Below, in pieces: positions 33,971-42,785 of a stretch of 64,000 nucleotides of DNA. The notes under the pieces are model-generated. The model was not told where the DNA came from. It made no database searches and saw only the letters and a program-made list of their open reading frames with translations. The DNA is taken from contig JAPDPQ010000025.1 of NCBI GenBank assembly GCA_034506395.1, forward strand, positions 1-64,000, written 5' to 3'. Position 1 is the stretch's first letter; each line of letters begins with the position of its first letter. The stretch comes from a candidate division KSB1 bacterium (GTDB lineage: Bacteria > Zhuqueibacterota > Zhuqueibacteria > Thermofontimicrobiales > Thermofontimicrobiaceae). Made by a program: the position numbers and the translations under genes.

Positions 33971-34602
33971 CCTTCCTTACCAATCAACGGTACAAATATG
34001 CAGCCGCATATTGTCTTAGTTATATAAGAGTCTCCCCTTTTTTTGATCAATTCCAAATTTTGGCGATATTGGCTTCCTACTGGGATCACCATCAAACCAC
34101 CCTCGACCAACTGCTGCACCAAGGTTTCTGGAATTTCTGGTGCTCCAGCAGTTACAATGATCGCATCAAATGGCGCATGTTCCGGCCATCCCATTGTCCC
34201 ATCGCCACATCGAATCTCCACATTGCTGTAACCTAATGCTCGGAGAATCTGTTGTGCGCGATCTGCCAATTCTCGATGTCGCTCAATTGAATAAACTTGC
34301 CCGCATGTCTCTGCCAAGATCGCCGTCTGATACCCAGAGCCTGTTCCGATTTCAAGCACTTTCTTATTTTTTTCCGGCTCAATCAGCTCGGTCATCAGAG
34401 CTACCATATAAGGTTGCGAGATGGTTTGCGAACATGGTATGGAAAGTGGCGTGTCATCGTAGGCACGTTCCCAATCTTTCTCATCGACAAATAGATGCCG
34501 CTTGATCTTACGCATGGCTCTAAGCACCGCTGGATGACGAATCCCTCGCCTCACCAGTTGGTCATGCACCATCCTTCGCCGGGCATCATTGAGCTGATTC
34601 AT
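33958..34602 (-). CDS. pcm: Protein-L-isoaspartate O-methyltransferase
   Basis: The 214-residue SAM-dependent methyltransferase has the family signature: AYDDTPLSIPCSQTISQPYMVALM, the SAM-binding VLEIGTGSGYQTAILAE, GDGTMGWPEHAPFDAIIVTAG and a C-terminal GGLMVIPVG. It repairs L-isoaspartyl damage in proteins. It overlaps the next gene by 13 bp. Confidence 0.96.
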   Translation of the reverse strand: MNQLNDARRRMVHDQLVRRGIRHPAVLRAMRKIKRHLFVDEKDWERAYDDTPLSIPCSQTISQPYMVALMTELIEPEKNKKVLEIGTGSGYQTAILAETCGQVYSIERHRELADRAQQILRALGYSNVEIRCGDGTMGWPEHAPFDAIIVTAGAPEIPETLVQQLVEGGLMVIPVGSQYRQNLELIKKRGDSYITKTICGCIFVPLIGKEGWKE

Positions 34603-34719
34603 GGGCGAAATTTAATAATAAAATTCCAATAATGCAAGACATTTTTCATCGCAGCTCAAATTGCGATGTGATCTGCCATGGAGGATGAAACCGATCTCCA
34701 TTTTTGAGACAAGATGCCA

Positions 34720-35766
34720 TTAGATTTCAATCAAAATTGAGCCACTGTAAACGTGAAACCCACTCGGATTGATATAAGCGAGTTGAGGAGGATCTTTGGG
34801 CGAGCCGATAATTTCTGCACAACCGACCTCGCCCTGCTTATTTACCGCAATGAATTTGTCATTGTAGCGCTTCTTTTTGATCTGCTCTATTCCGCCATTC
34901 ACATCGATGATCCGCTGACAGGCTGCCTCGCACGCCTGTTGGGGGGTTTTCCCTTGACGCATTAATTCCACCACAAAAAAGCTGCCGCAGGTCCTGATCA
35001 CTTCCTCTCCGCGGCCAGTGGCTCCAGCCGCTCCGACTTGATTATCGACGTACAGTCCCGCACCGATGATGGGCGAATCTCCGACGCGCCCTGGGATCTT
35101 AAAGGCAAGGCCGCTAGTAGTTGTGATCCCAGCGATATCACCATTCTGATCCACCGCCAAGACGTTAATTGTTCCACTGGGACGCTCGGGATATTTTCCG
35201 TCTTTCGGCGGCAGCCAGTCATCCTGATCACTCATGTTTTCCTTCCAGCGCAACCAGGCCAATCGAGCCTTTTCGGTCAACAGATTTTCCTTCTTGAACC
35301 CATGGGCAAGAGCGAATCTCAAAGCCCCTCTGCCAGTCAACAGAATATGATCGGTACGCTCCATCACCAATCGTGCAACCGAACTGGGCGTCTTAATATG
35401 GCGCAAGGAAGCCACTGCACCGCAAGAATGGGTCGGACCGTACATGATACACGCATCCAATTCCACTTCTCCATCCTCATTGGGCAAGCCCCCATAGCCC
35501 ACTGACATGTCTTCTGGGTCCAGCTCGACCACATTGGCACTTTTCTCAATTGCGTCAAGAATATTGCCGCCGCGCGATAGGATCTCCCATCCCGGTTCAT
35601 TTACCTTCTTCCCCCAATCCGCACCTCGGCTGCACAGAATGATGGGAATCCTAGAGACAATCGATTTTTGGCCACTAACTTTTGCCCAAAGGGGAAATGA
35701 CAACAAAGAAAGACCCAAACCAGAAATTCCTTTAACGAAATTTCGCCGCGTTATGTCTGAGTTCAT
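34720..35766 (-). CDS. Tat-exported N4-(beta-N-acetylglucosaminyl)-L-asparaginase
   Basis: 348 residues starting with a twin-arginine signal (TRRNFVKG, hydrophobic stretch to LWA at ~28). The mature part is an Ntn-hydrolase of the glycosylasparaginase type, with the likely autocleavage/nucleophile Thr199 in PSGTINVLAVD. Further signatures are DIAGITTTSGLAFKIPGRVGDSPIIGAG and GATGRGEEVIR. It would cleave GlcNAc-Asn linkages in the periplasm. The SD GGAAGAG precedes the ATG. The region upstream is a divergent intergenic stretch. Confidence 0.92.
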   Translation of the reverse strand: MNSDITRRNFVKGISGLGLSLLSFPLWAKVSGQKSIVSRIPIILCSRGADWGKKVNEPGWEILSRGGNILDAIEKSANVVELDPEDMSVGYGGLPNEDGEVELDACIMYGPTHSCGAVASLRHIKTPSSVARLVMERTDHILLTGRGALRFALAHGFKKENLLTEKARLAWLRWKENMSDQDDWLPPKDGKYPERPSGTINVLAVDQNGDIAGITTTSGLAFKIPGRVGDSPIIGAGLYVDNQVGAAGATGRGEEVIRTCGSFFVVELMRQGKTPQQACEAACQRIIDVNGGIEQIKKKRYNDKFIAVNKQGEVGCAEIIGSPKDPPQLAYINPSGFHVYSGSILIEI

Positions 35767-36020
35767 TGTCCGCTCTTCCTATTTATCCGAATTGCCTATT
35801 TTGAATTGAGTGACTTGCTGAAGATATTGATAATTTTTTTAAATATCAAGTGGAAATTTTTAGAAAATTCATCCGATTATACTTTTTGATAGCAAATATT
35901 CGAGTTGGCGTGTCAAATTTCCTTGAATTTATTAACGAATCAAATACTCCGATATCGAACGCTTTTTTCCGATCGGCCTTCGCCCATCAAACAAAAGCTG
36001 ATAAATTCTAAAAATCGTAC
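35767..36020. other. Divergent intergenic region, nothing further seen
   Basis: AT-rich sequence between the asparaginase gene and the promoter of the orphan gene at 36098. I find no open frame with a ribosome-binding site, no tRNA and no notable repeat. Confidence 0.5.
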
Positions 36021-36049
36021 TTGCTTTGTTCGTTTTTATTGTTTATATT
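36021..36049 (+). promoter_or_regulatory. Promoter of the orphan gene at 36098
   Basis: A -35 TTGCTT (36021-36026) and -10 TATATT (36044-36049) are separated by 17 bp, about 50 bp before the ATG. The boxes nearly match those of the tRNA cluster (TTGCAT-17-TATATT), which supports both. Confidence 0.65.
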
Positions 36050-36097
36050 TGGCGCTCTAAAAAGCATATTTTTAAAAATCAATTTCGAGGATGATCT

Positions 36098-36511
36098 ATG
36101 AATAGCAGCTTTGATGATACCAGAATCACTGCGTTCCAACCGAAACAGGAGAAGGACCCTGAAACCAAAGAGATACTAAACAAGCTCGTTTTCAAGGGAG
36201 AGGCAAAATTGAATAACACCTTACAGATCTCTGATCTTTTTGCCGGCTTTCGAAAGCGGTTGATTCGGGTGAAGTTTGCTCCTCATGATGCTTATGATAA
36301 CGATGTGGTATTTGATCACGTTAGCATTGAGGATTTTACTGTGAAAAATAAAATGGAACGGATCGGTCAGGGACGGGAAGTAGAACGCATCCCCGTGGAA
36401 TATGTATTTTTTACTATGGCCGTCAAAATGGATGTTGAAGGGAATTTCTTGAAAGAACTCTATTCAATATTTCAGCGGACCGTTCGAATGGACATCGAAT
36501 TCATCCAATAA
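36098..36511 (+). CDS. Orphan 137-residue protein of unknown function
   Basis: I do not recognise this protein. It is a soluble, charged, mixed alpha/beta product without signal peptide, membrane segment or cysteine motifs. Recognisable stretches are ILNKLVFKGEAKLNNTLQISDLFAGFRKRLIRVKFAPHDAYDN and VEYVFFTMAVKMDVEG. Its gene is well delimited: a consensus promoter, GAGG upstream of the ATG and a strong terminator nine bases after the stop, so it is a single-gene unit. It points away from the asparaginase gene and towards the signalling block, with which it converges. Confidence 0.75.
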   Translation: MNSSFDDTRITAFQPKQEKDPETKEILNKLVFKGEAKLNNTLQISDLFAGFRKRLIRVKFAPHDAYDNDVVFDHVSIEDFTVKNKMERIGQGREVERIPVEYVFFTMAVKMDVEGNFLKELYSIFQRTVRMDIEFIQ

Positions 36512-36519
36512 AACGAAAG

Positions 36520-36581
36520 GGCGCCAGGCAGAATGAAAGCTCAAGAGACATCAGTTGAGCGATTCTGCTTGGCGCCTTTTT
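36520..36581 (+). terminator. Intrinsic terminator after the orphan gene
   Basis: A 15-bp arm GGCGCCAGGCAGAAT pairs with ATTCTGCTTGGCGCC (one mismatch) around an unusually large loop, followed by five T. It also faces the convergent response-regulator gene and may stop both. Confidence 0.85.
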
Positions 36582-36629
36582 CATTTAAGAAGATCAAATT
36601 ATGCAAAGATATTACAAAACCGGACCGAT

Positions 36630-37775
36630 TTACAGAATATGCGCCACAATAATAAAGACATCATCCCGGATCTGCGTGAATTGTTGCTCTTGCATATAGC
36701 TTAACACGCTATCCGCAATCTGCTGAGAAGGCTGATTTCTCATTTGATCGAGGATATAAAGCAATCGTTTCATACCGAATTGTTCGCGCTGATCGTTTTC
36801 TGCTTCAACGATTCCATCTGTGTAAAAAAACAGCTTATCCCCGTTGTCCAGTTGAATTGTGTCCTGAGAAAAATTCTCCACTGGTTGTTTCTCAAAACCG
36901 ATGATCATATTTTGGGATGACAATTTTTGAAACTTATCGCTGCTTTTTTTCCACAAAATAATCGCTGGATGAGAGCTCCCTGCATAGGTAAAGCTATTAG
37001 CATGGAGATCCAACTTCGAGGTAAACATGGTCAAAAACATGCCCGTTCGCTGAAAAATATCGATGACAAAATTGTTCAGATTATACAATATTTCATTGGG
37101 CTCAAATTCGTCACGGACCAAAGTGCGAACCTCACTACAAATTCGATTCACCAGCAGTGCGGCAGTGATGCCATGACCAGTGATATCGATCATCGTAATG
37201 TAAATGAATTGTTCTCCATCATAATAAATATCGGCAAAATCCCCTCCCACGCCGATCATAGGGAGATGCTTCAGCCCGATATCGATCCTGCTATTGCTGA
37301 TGGGTAGAGGTACCAAGCTCTGCTGGACCTGTTCCGCTAATTTCAAATCATGCTGAATCATCTCATTATATTCTTCGATTTTTCGTTGCTGCCGCTCGAG
37401 TTCAATTTTCATCTGTCGATGTTTTAATGCTTGGGCGACTTTAAGCCTCAATTCTTCAACATCAACTGGTTTGGTGAGATATTCAAATGCGCCCAGTTTC
37501 ATGGCGCTTACGGCTGATTTTATGCTGGCATGTCCAGTCAGAATCAATACCTCGGTCTCGGGACTTTTGTTCTTTCCAGCTTGCAAAACTTCTATCCCGT
37601 TCACCTCAGGCATTTGCAGATCGGAGATGATCAGATCAAAGGCCTTTTCCTTAATTCGTTCCAGCGCCTCTTTGCCGTTATTGGCAAGGGTTAATTCATG
37701 TTCATTACCGCCCAAGACCTTGGATAGAAGCAGTAAGATTGTATTATCATCATCAGCGATCAAAATGGATGACAT
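36630..37775 (-). CDS. Response regulator with SpoIIE/RsbU-type phosphatase output
   Basis: The 381-residue protein has an N-terminal receiver domain (1-120) with acidic pocket residues near 8-10, phospho-acceptor D52 (SDLQMP) and K in LTKP. A short coiled-coil linker leads to a PP2C-type phosphatase domain (about 165-381) with GVGGDFAD, DITGHG, SHPA, FYTDGIVEAEN and a terminal RDD. Phosphorylation of the receiver should control dephosphorylation of a STAS antagonist, such as the one at 40123. SD GGAGAAAGGG precedes the ATG. It is 38 bp after the GAF-phosphatase gene. No histidine kinase is adjacent. Confidence 0.92.
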   Translation of the reverse strand: MSSILIADDDNTILLLLSKVLGGNEHELTLANNGKEALERIKEKAFDLIISDLQMPEVNGIEVLQAGKNKSPETEVLILTGHASIKSAVSAMKLGAFEYLTKPVDVEELRLKVAQALKHRQMKIELERQQRKIEEYNEMIQHDLKLAEQVQQSLVPLPISNSRIDIGLKHLPMIGVGGDFADIYYDGEQFIYITMIDITGHGITAALLVNRICSEVRTLVRDEFEPNEILYNLNNFVIDIFQRTGMFLTMFTSKLDLHANSFTYAGSSHPAIILWKKSSDKFQKLSSQNMIIGFEKQPVENFSQDTIQLDNGDKLFFYTDGIVEAENDQREQFGMKRLLYILDQMRNQPSQQIADSVLSYMQEQQFTQIRDDVFIIVAHIL

Positions 37776-37813
37776 TTAATTCCCTTTCTCCTACTCTTTT
37801 GAATTCCGAACCA

Positions 37814-39646
37814 TCATTTTCCATCGTTGCGCTTTTCCCCAGCAGGTTTATCTGATCGGCGATGGACCATACATAATAACGTGATATCATCCCGCTGGGG
37901 TTGACCGATTGTAAATTCGCGAACACTGCTCAGTATCTGTTCTTTCATGGCGCTAGCAGAATGGGCTCGGTTCGCGCGAATTACTTCGATCAAACGCTGT
38001 TCTTCGAACTCCTCATCTGCCGCGTTCACTGCTTCTGAGACCCCATCCGTATACATCACAATCCAATCACCATGTTCCAATAAAATTGTTTCCTGTTGAT
38101 AGGATAAATTCGGCATCATTCCCAAAATGATCCCTCCTTTTTCCAAACGCGCAATCCGACCATCGTGGCGCAACCAGATCGGCGGGTTGTGACCAGCATT
38201 TACGTAGGTAAAACTATTTTCATTGATGTCCAAAATGCCAAAAAAGAACGTGATAAATTTGTCGTAATGAGTATTCTTAAAAATCAGATTGTTGATTTTG
38301 TAAGCCACCTCGGTTAACGACGCTTCAGCATCAATCAGTGCGTGTAGCACGGCCTGGAGATTTGCCATTAAAAGTGCAGCGCCGATCCCTTTTCCTGAGA
38401 CGTCAGCAATTGCCAGACAGATTTTATCTTCACTTAAGCGAATGCAGTCGAAATAATCCCCACTGACTTGAAGGCTGGGAACATTGATCGCGTCGATATC
38501 ATAATTTGTCAATTTAACACATTCCCGGGGCAGCAAATTTTTTTGGATATCCCGAGCGAGCGCCAATTCCTCTTCCAGCCGCTGCTTTTCAAGCGTTTCT
38601 TTAAATAGCCGGGCATTCTCCAAGCATATCATCGCCTCATTGCCCAGGGTAAATAAAAACTCAAGATCATACTGATCAAAATCTTGATGGTTGATCCGTT
38701 CCCCAATGGCCAAAATCCCTTTGGTTTGGTTCTGAATCCTCATGGGCACGATGGCATGAAATCCTGCTTGCTGAAACGTCGACAATGGCGCAGGGCAGCG
38801 AGCTTCAAGTTTCAAGTGAATGGGATGCTCAATGGATCCTAGGGCAGCTAATAAATCTGATGATTCAAATTGCTTAAGTTCTTCCTGATGCTTGTGTCCC
38901 TTGGAAACTGCTAATCGCATTCCCTCGTCTTCTTTCACGAAAACGAGGCATCGATTCACCATCATCTCCCCCATCACCGCATAGCTCAATAGATTGATAA
39001 TTTTATTCTGGTCAAAAGTGGAATTCAATTCCTTCCCAATATCGAATAGGGTGTTTAATTCTTGGATCTTCTTGTCCAGTTGCCGATTCACTGCTTGAAG
39101 CTGCATGACCATCAAGCCGTTTTCAATAGAGGTGGCAGCGATATTGGCTAACGATTTCAAGTATTCGATTTCTGATTTAAGATACTCTTTGCCAGATATT
39201 TTTTTCCCAAACGCAATCAATCCCAGGGTCTTATCGCTGCTTCGAATTGGTAACAATAACACCAGTCGATGATGCACAAAAAACTCGAGCCCTGCAATTG
39301 AATGATCAATCAAGTCACCCACGACAAAGGGTTCTGCAATCATGGGGGACAAAAAAACAATCTGTCCCAGCAATTGCCTCGGCAATCCTTTCAGCGTTTC
39401 GACGCGCAATTGCCCATCTTCCGTATGGAGCAAAACCATCCCCCGGGTAATCATCATTTTGCCCATGGGAGTTAATAGTATGTTATCGAGGATCGACTTC
39501 AGGTTCAGCGAAGAATTTAAGGTCTGGCTGATTTCGAACAGGGACTGCAATTCCATGAGCTTTTCATCAAGGATGCGGCTGACACCTTCGCCGCCATCCA
39601 GAGCTGGTGGGGCTGTCGACTGGATTTCCTGATTAATGGCGTTCAT
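37814..39646 (-). CDS. Double-GAF SpoIIE/RsbU-type phosphatase
   Basis: About 610 residues starting at ATG 39646 (a GTG two codons earlier at 39652 is possible). Two GAF domains (about 45-190 and 205-345) precede a PP2C phosphatase domain (about 380-600) with SGDYFD, IADVSGKG, AGHNPP, MYTDGVSEAVN and a QRDDITLL end. It is a cytoplasmic, GAF-regulated phosphatase of the RsbU class. The start overlaps the end of the RsbW-like gene (39633-40133), which implies translational coupling. The metal-binding Asp residues are all present. Confidence 0.92.
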   Translation of the reverse strand: MNAINQEIQSTAPPALDGGEGVSRILDEKLMELQSLFEISQTLNSSLNLKSILDNILLTPMGKMMITRGMVLLHTEDGQLRVETLKGLPRQLLGQIVFLSPMIAEPFVVGDLIDHSIAGLEFFVHHRLVLLLPIRSSDKTLGLIAFGKKISGKEYLKSEIEYLKSLANIAATSIENGLMVMQLQAVNRQLDKKIQELNTLFDIGKELNSTFDQNKIINLLSYAVMGEMMVNRCLVFVKEDEGMRLAVSKGHKHQEELKQFESSDLLAALGSIEHPIHLKLEARCPAPLSTFQQAGFHAIVPMRIQNQTKGILAIGERINHQDFDQYDLEFLFTLGNEAMICLENARLFKETLEKQRLEEELALARDIQKNLLPRECVKLTNYDIDAINVPSLQVSGDYFDCIRLSEDKICLAIADVSGKGIGAALLMANLQAVLHALIDAEASLTEVAYKINNLIFKNTHYDKFITFFFGILDINENSFTYVNAGHNPPIWLRHDGRIARLEKGGIILGMMPNLSYQQETILLEHGDWIVMYTDGVSEAVNAADEEFEEQRLIEVIRANRAHSASAMKEQILSSVREFTIGQPQRDDITLLCMVHRRSDKPAGEKRNDGK

Positions 39647-40133
39647 TCGCACGATTCTTTTGCAATTTGCCGTTCTTCAAAAAATATTTCACCATTCTGA
39701 CCTGCGTTTTGACACCAGGTTGCGAATCAAATTCCACCTCATCCATCAAAGCCTTCATCAAATAAATGCCCAGGCCTCCCACATGTAATTCAGCAAGATA
39801 TTCTTTTACATCTTTCTGCAAAATCTGGCTCACGTCAAATCCTCTGCCATGATCGGTGATCATGATCACCAGCTTCTGATAATCAAGCTCAATAGCAATG
39901 TCGATCGGACCTTTTGTTTCTTTAGCATAAGCGTGTTTAATGACATTTGCACAAGCTTCGTCAACCGCCAATTCGATTTTGCTGATATCATCGGCATTGA
40001 ACCCTGCTTTTGCTGCGATGCTGGACACAAAAAGCCGGATGATTTCAAGATTATCGGTTTCACCAGGTATCTTTAGATGATAGCGCGCTTTATTTGTGGT
40101 CACAAACTGCTCCCCGTTGCGGTCATTGGACAT
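39633..40133 (-). CDS. RsbW-like anti-sigma serine kinase
   Basis: 166 residues with a complete GHKL/HATPase fold: N box DEACANVIKHAYAKE, G1 DHGRGFD and G2 GGLGIYLMKALMDEV. In partner-switching systems such a kinase phosphorylates a STAS antagonist and sequesters a sigma factor or another target. It overlaps the STAS gene by 11 bp and the GAF-phosphatase gene by ~14-20 bp, so the three form one coupled unit. No sigma factor gene is in this window; the target may be encoded elsewhere. Confidence 0.92.
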   Translation of the reverse strand: MSNDRNGEQFVTTNKARYHLKIPGETDNLEIIRLFVSSIAAKAGFNADDISKIELAVDEACANVIKHAYAKETKGPIDIAIELDYQKLVIMITDHGRGFDVSQILQKDVKEYLAELHVGGLGIYLMKALMDEVEFDSQPGVKTQVRMVKYFLKNGKLQKNRANERH

Positions 40134-40473
40134 TGAACTTTTTTATCGCCTGTTGCTCATCATCGAAGATGTCGTATAAAGTCGGGAATCCCAGCAGATC
40201 AAACACCCGATAGATTTTTGGGGACATATTCGTCAGCTTAATATCACCTTGATGGCTGCGAATGTTCTCAATAAATCCCATGAAAACTCCCAAGCCCGCG
40301 CTGCTGATGTAAACGAGATCTTTGAAATTAACGATGATCTTGTACTTGTTTTCATCAACCAATGATTGGATTTCCTGTTCCAAGCGCGGCGCTGTGTGAG
40401 CATCTAGATATCCTTTAATATCAAGAATTGCAACGTTCCCGTTAAGCCTTCTTGTCACCTCAAACGATTCCAT
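40123..40473 (-). CDS. STAS-domain anti-anti-sigma factor (RsbV/SpoIIAA-like)
   Basis: The ATG at 40473, with AGGAG eight nt upstream, gives 116 residues; the longer frame to 40527 is not supported. The STAS fold is clear: VAILDIKGYLDAHTAP and YISSAGLGVFMGF, with the candidate phosphoserine at Ser57/58. Unphosphorylated, it would bind the RsbW-like kinase; the phosphatases in this locus would reset it. It lies 145 bp after the GAF/membrane phosphatase gene. Confidence 0.92.
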   Translation of the reverse strand: MESFEVTRRLNGNVAILDIKGYLDAHTAPRLEQEIQSLVDENKYKIIVNFKDLVYISSAGLGVFMGFIENIRSHQGDIKLTNMSPKIYRVFDLLGFPTLYDIFDDEQQAIKKFNVQ

Positions 40474-40618
40474 GTTAAAGCTCCTGGTAATTATGATTGG
40501 CAGTTGACGCGAAATCAGCACGAGCATGAGCGACTGGCTGTTCGTTAGCTTTTTGGAGAGGCTGATTTAATTTCTAAAAAAATATACAGACTTTTCATGA
40601 AATAATCAATTAAAAATT

Positions 40619-42685
40619 TTATCGCACTTTGATCACCACCATGGTCAAGTCATCATGCCTCGGATGGTTACCTACGAACAATTCGATCTGTTTCAGCACC
40701 TCAGCTTTTATTTCAGCCACACTTTTGTCCTGATTTTTGTAGATGATTTCGCGCAAATTCTCCTCTCCAAACTCCATTTGGCGGTCATTTCGAGCTTCAA
40801 TTAAACCATCGGTATAAAGAAACAAAAGATCGCTGGGTTGCAAGGGCAAGGCGTGCTCACTTAACGACGTCTCAAAGCGGATGCCTGGATCCAGCCCAAG
40901 CCCCAGCCCGGGTGGTTCTAATATGATCGGCCCCTGATTTTTCGTACAGTGGAGCAATGGACAATGTCCCGCACGAGCGAATCGAACGATGCGCTCTCTA
41001 AAATTAAACACGCTATAAATGGCGCTGAAGAAGGTTTTGGGATCAAACGTTTTGTAAAAAATCTTATTGGCCTGAACCAATAATTCTTTCGGCGATGAAT
41101 AAATTCTGCTCAGCGATTCAAGTACTCCTTTGGCTTCCGCCATATAAAATGCCGCCTCAGCTCCTTTGCCTGAAACATCTCCAATCACCACCGCCAATTC
41201 ATGGTCTGATATCCAAAAAAAATCATAATAATCACCCCCCACTTCATTGGCTGGAATGCAAATCGCATCCATCTCGAGCAGTTCTAACTGAGGCATCGTT
41301 CGAGGCAGCAATTTCATTTGAGCCTCATGGGCGATTTTCAGCTCCTGTTCGTATTTCTCTCGTTCAAGCGATTGGTGCACCAATCGAGCGTTTTCAATAG
41401 CAATGGACGCATTATTCGCAAATGCCGTCAAAATAACTTTATCGTCGGGGAGAAACCCATATTCTTCCTGCTTGACAGCGAAAAGCAGACCAATTACAGC
41501 ATCCCCTACAATGAGGGGAACAACCAATAGCGAACCTGACGATTGTTCCCAATAATTGAGTTTTGAGGTCAGCGGGTGTCGGCTGATCCGTTCAATCGAC
41601 AATGGCTCACGATGCAGCAAAATCCAATCAGCCAATTCATTTTTAGTGCGGCTCAGCAAAGATCGAAGCAGTCGATCTGGTACTTGGTTTTGCCCAACCA
41701 ACTCAAATTGTTCTGAATTCTGCCGCCTCAATAAAAGCCACGCATAATTGGCATCGGTCACTTCAATTGTCCGGGATAAAATGATTTTTGCCAATTGCTC
41801 GATATCAAATACGCCGAGAATCAGCCGTGATAATTGATGGAGCGACGAAATTTCCTTTACCTTCCGATCATAAATGCTCGCCGTGGGCAAATATAATAGC
41901 AGAACAATTGTCGAGAAAACGAGATAGACAAAAAAGAATACCAAGGTCGCCCAGGCATATTTTCTGAGCACGGATAAAGATTTGAATAACGCGCTCAGCA
42001 TGAATCCAGCTTCGGAGTTGCTCGCAATTAAAACTATGATCACTATTGCCATGACTAATAATCTCAACACCAGGGAAATTAGCTTTTGGCGCTTATTTAG
42101 CACTTTAACCCATTTCTGGCGAAATGAGTTGATAACCATTAAATAGATCATCCCTGCTGAAATCAGTTTTGAAATAAGGGGCAAGCGGCTGATGCCCAAG
42201 GAGATTTCCTCAGCAGTTTCATTGATATGTGCTTCATGGCCTACCGAGCCTGCAACCAAACTATAAAGAGCAATCGCAACAAGCAACAGGAAAAAGTTCG
42301 CATTGGTGCTGCTTCTGCGATGAACGAAAATGAGATCATGCACCGCAGTTAACGCTAAAACAAGTGCGATCACGGTTATCCAAGGAACCAACACTTTTGG
42401 AATGGACCAGAATATCCCGGCGTCAGTGAAGCCAGATCGATCATAAAAAAGAATAAGAATCGTTCCAACAGCCACTGAGCCCAGAAACAATTTATCTTTT
42501 TGATGAATAGATAAATTTTGATGGAATTGTTGAAGCCAGGGCATTAAGCTGAATATTGCCAAAAGGACGACCAAATTCATAAGAAAATTTAATTGATCGG
42601 AAGTTTGCCCTGCAATCATATCAAAAATGATCACAAACCCGATTAACATCGCGGGAATTGATTTGTAGACAAGAAATCGCTTCAT
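40619..42685 (-). CDS. Membrane-bound GAF/SpoIIE-type phosphatase
   Basis: 688 residues: an N-terminal multi-helix membrane region (about 5-260, roughly 7-8 segments), a GAF domain (about 275-430) and a PP2C domain (about 450-688) with EVGGDYYD, IGDVSGKG, RAGHCPLL, LYTDGLIEARN and HPRHDDLTMVVIK. It should sense membrane or cytoplasmic signals and dephosphorylate a STAS antagonist. It is a paralogue of the phosphatase encoded just upstream, with near-identical catalytic motifs. The 100-bp gap between them holds no terminator. Confidence 0.9.
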   Translation of the reverse strand: MKRFLVYKSIPAMLIGFVIIFDMIAGQTSDQLNFLMNLVVLLAIFSLMPWLQQFHQNLSIHQKDKLFLGSVAVGTILILFYDRSGFTDAGIFWSIPKVLVPWITVIALVLALTAVHDLIFVHRRSSTNANFFLLLVAIALYSLVAGSVGHEAHINETAEEISLGISRLPLISKLISAGMIYLMVINSFRQKWVKVLNKRQKLISLVLRLLVMAIVIIVLIASNSEAGFMLSALFKSLSVLRKYAWATLVFFFVYLVFSTIVLLLYLPTASIYDRKVKEISSLHQLSRLILGVFDIEQLAKIILSRTIEVTDANYAWLLLRRQNSEQFELVGQNQVPDRLLRSLLSRTKNELADWILLHREPLSIERISRHPLTSKLNYWEQSSGSLLVVPLIVGDAVIGLLFAVKQEEYGFLPDDKVILTAFANNASIAIENARLVHQSLEREKYEQELKIAHEAQMKLLPRTMPQLELLEMDAICIPANEVGGDYYDFFWISDHELAVVIGDVSGKGAEAAFYMAEAKGVLESLSRIYSSPKELLVQANKIFYKTFDPKTFFSAIYSVFNFRERIVRFARAGHCPLLHCTKNQGPIILEPPGLGLGLDPGIRFETSLSEHALPLQPSDLLFLYTDGLIEARNDRQMEFGEENLREIIYKNQDKSVAEIKAEVLKQIELFVGNHPRHDDLTMVVIKVR

Positions 42686-42785
42686 CGAGTTTCAGCTTTC
42701 TTTACCAAGTTGATGGAGCTCAGAAACAATCAAATTTCTATCTGGCCAATATCCAAAAATATTTCTGGCAAAGGCATCGGGAGGG

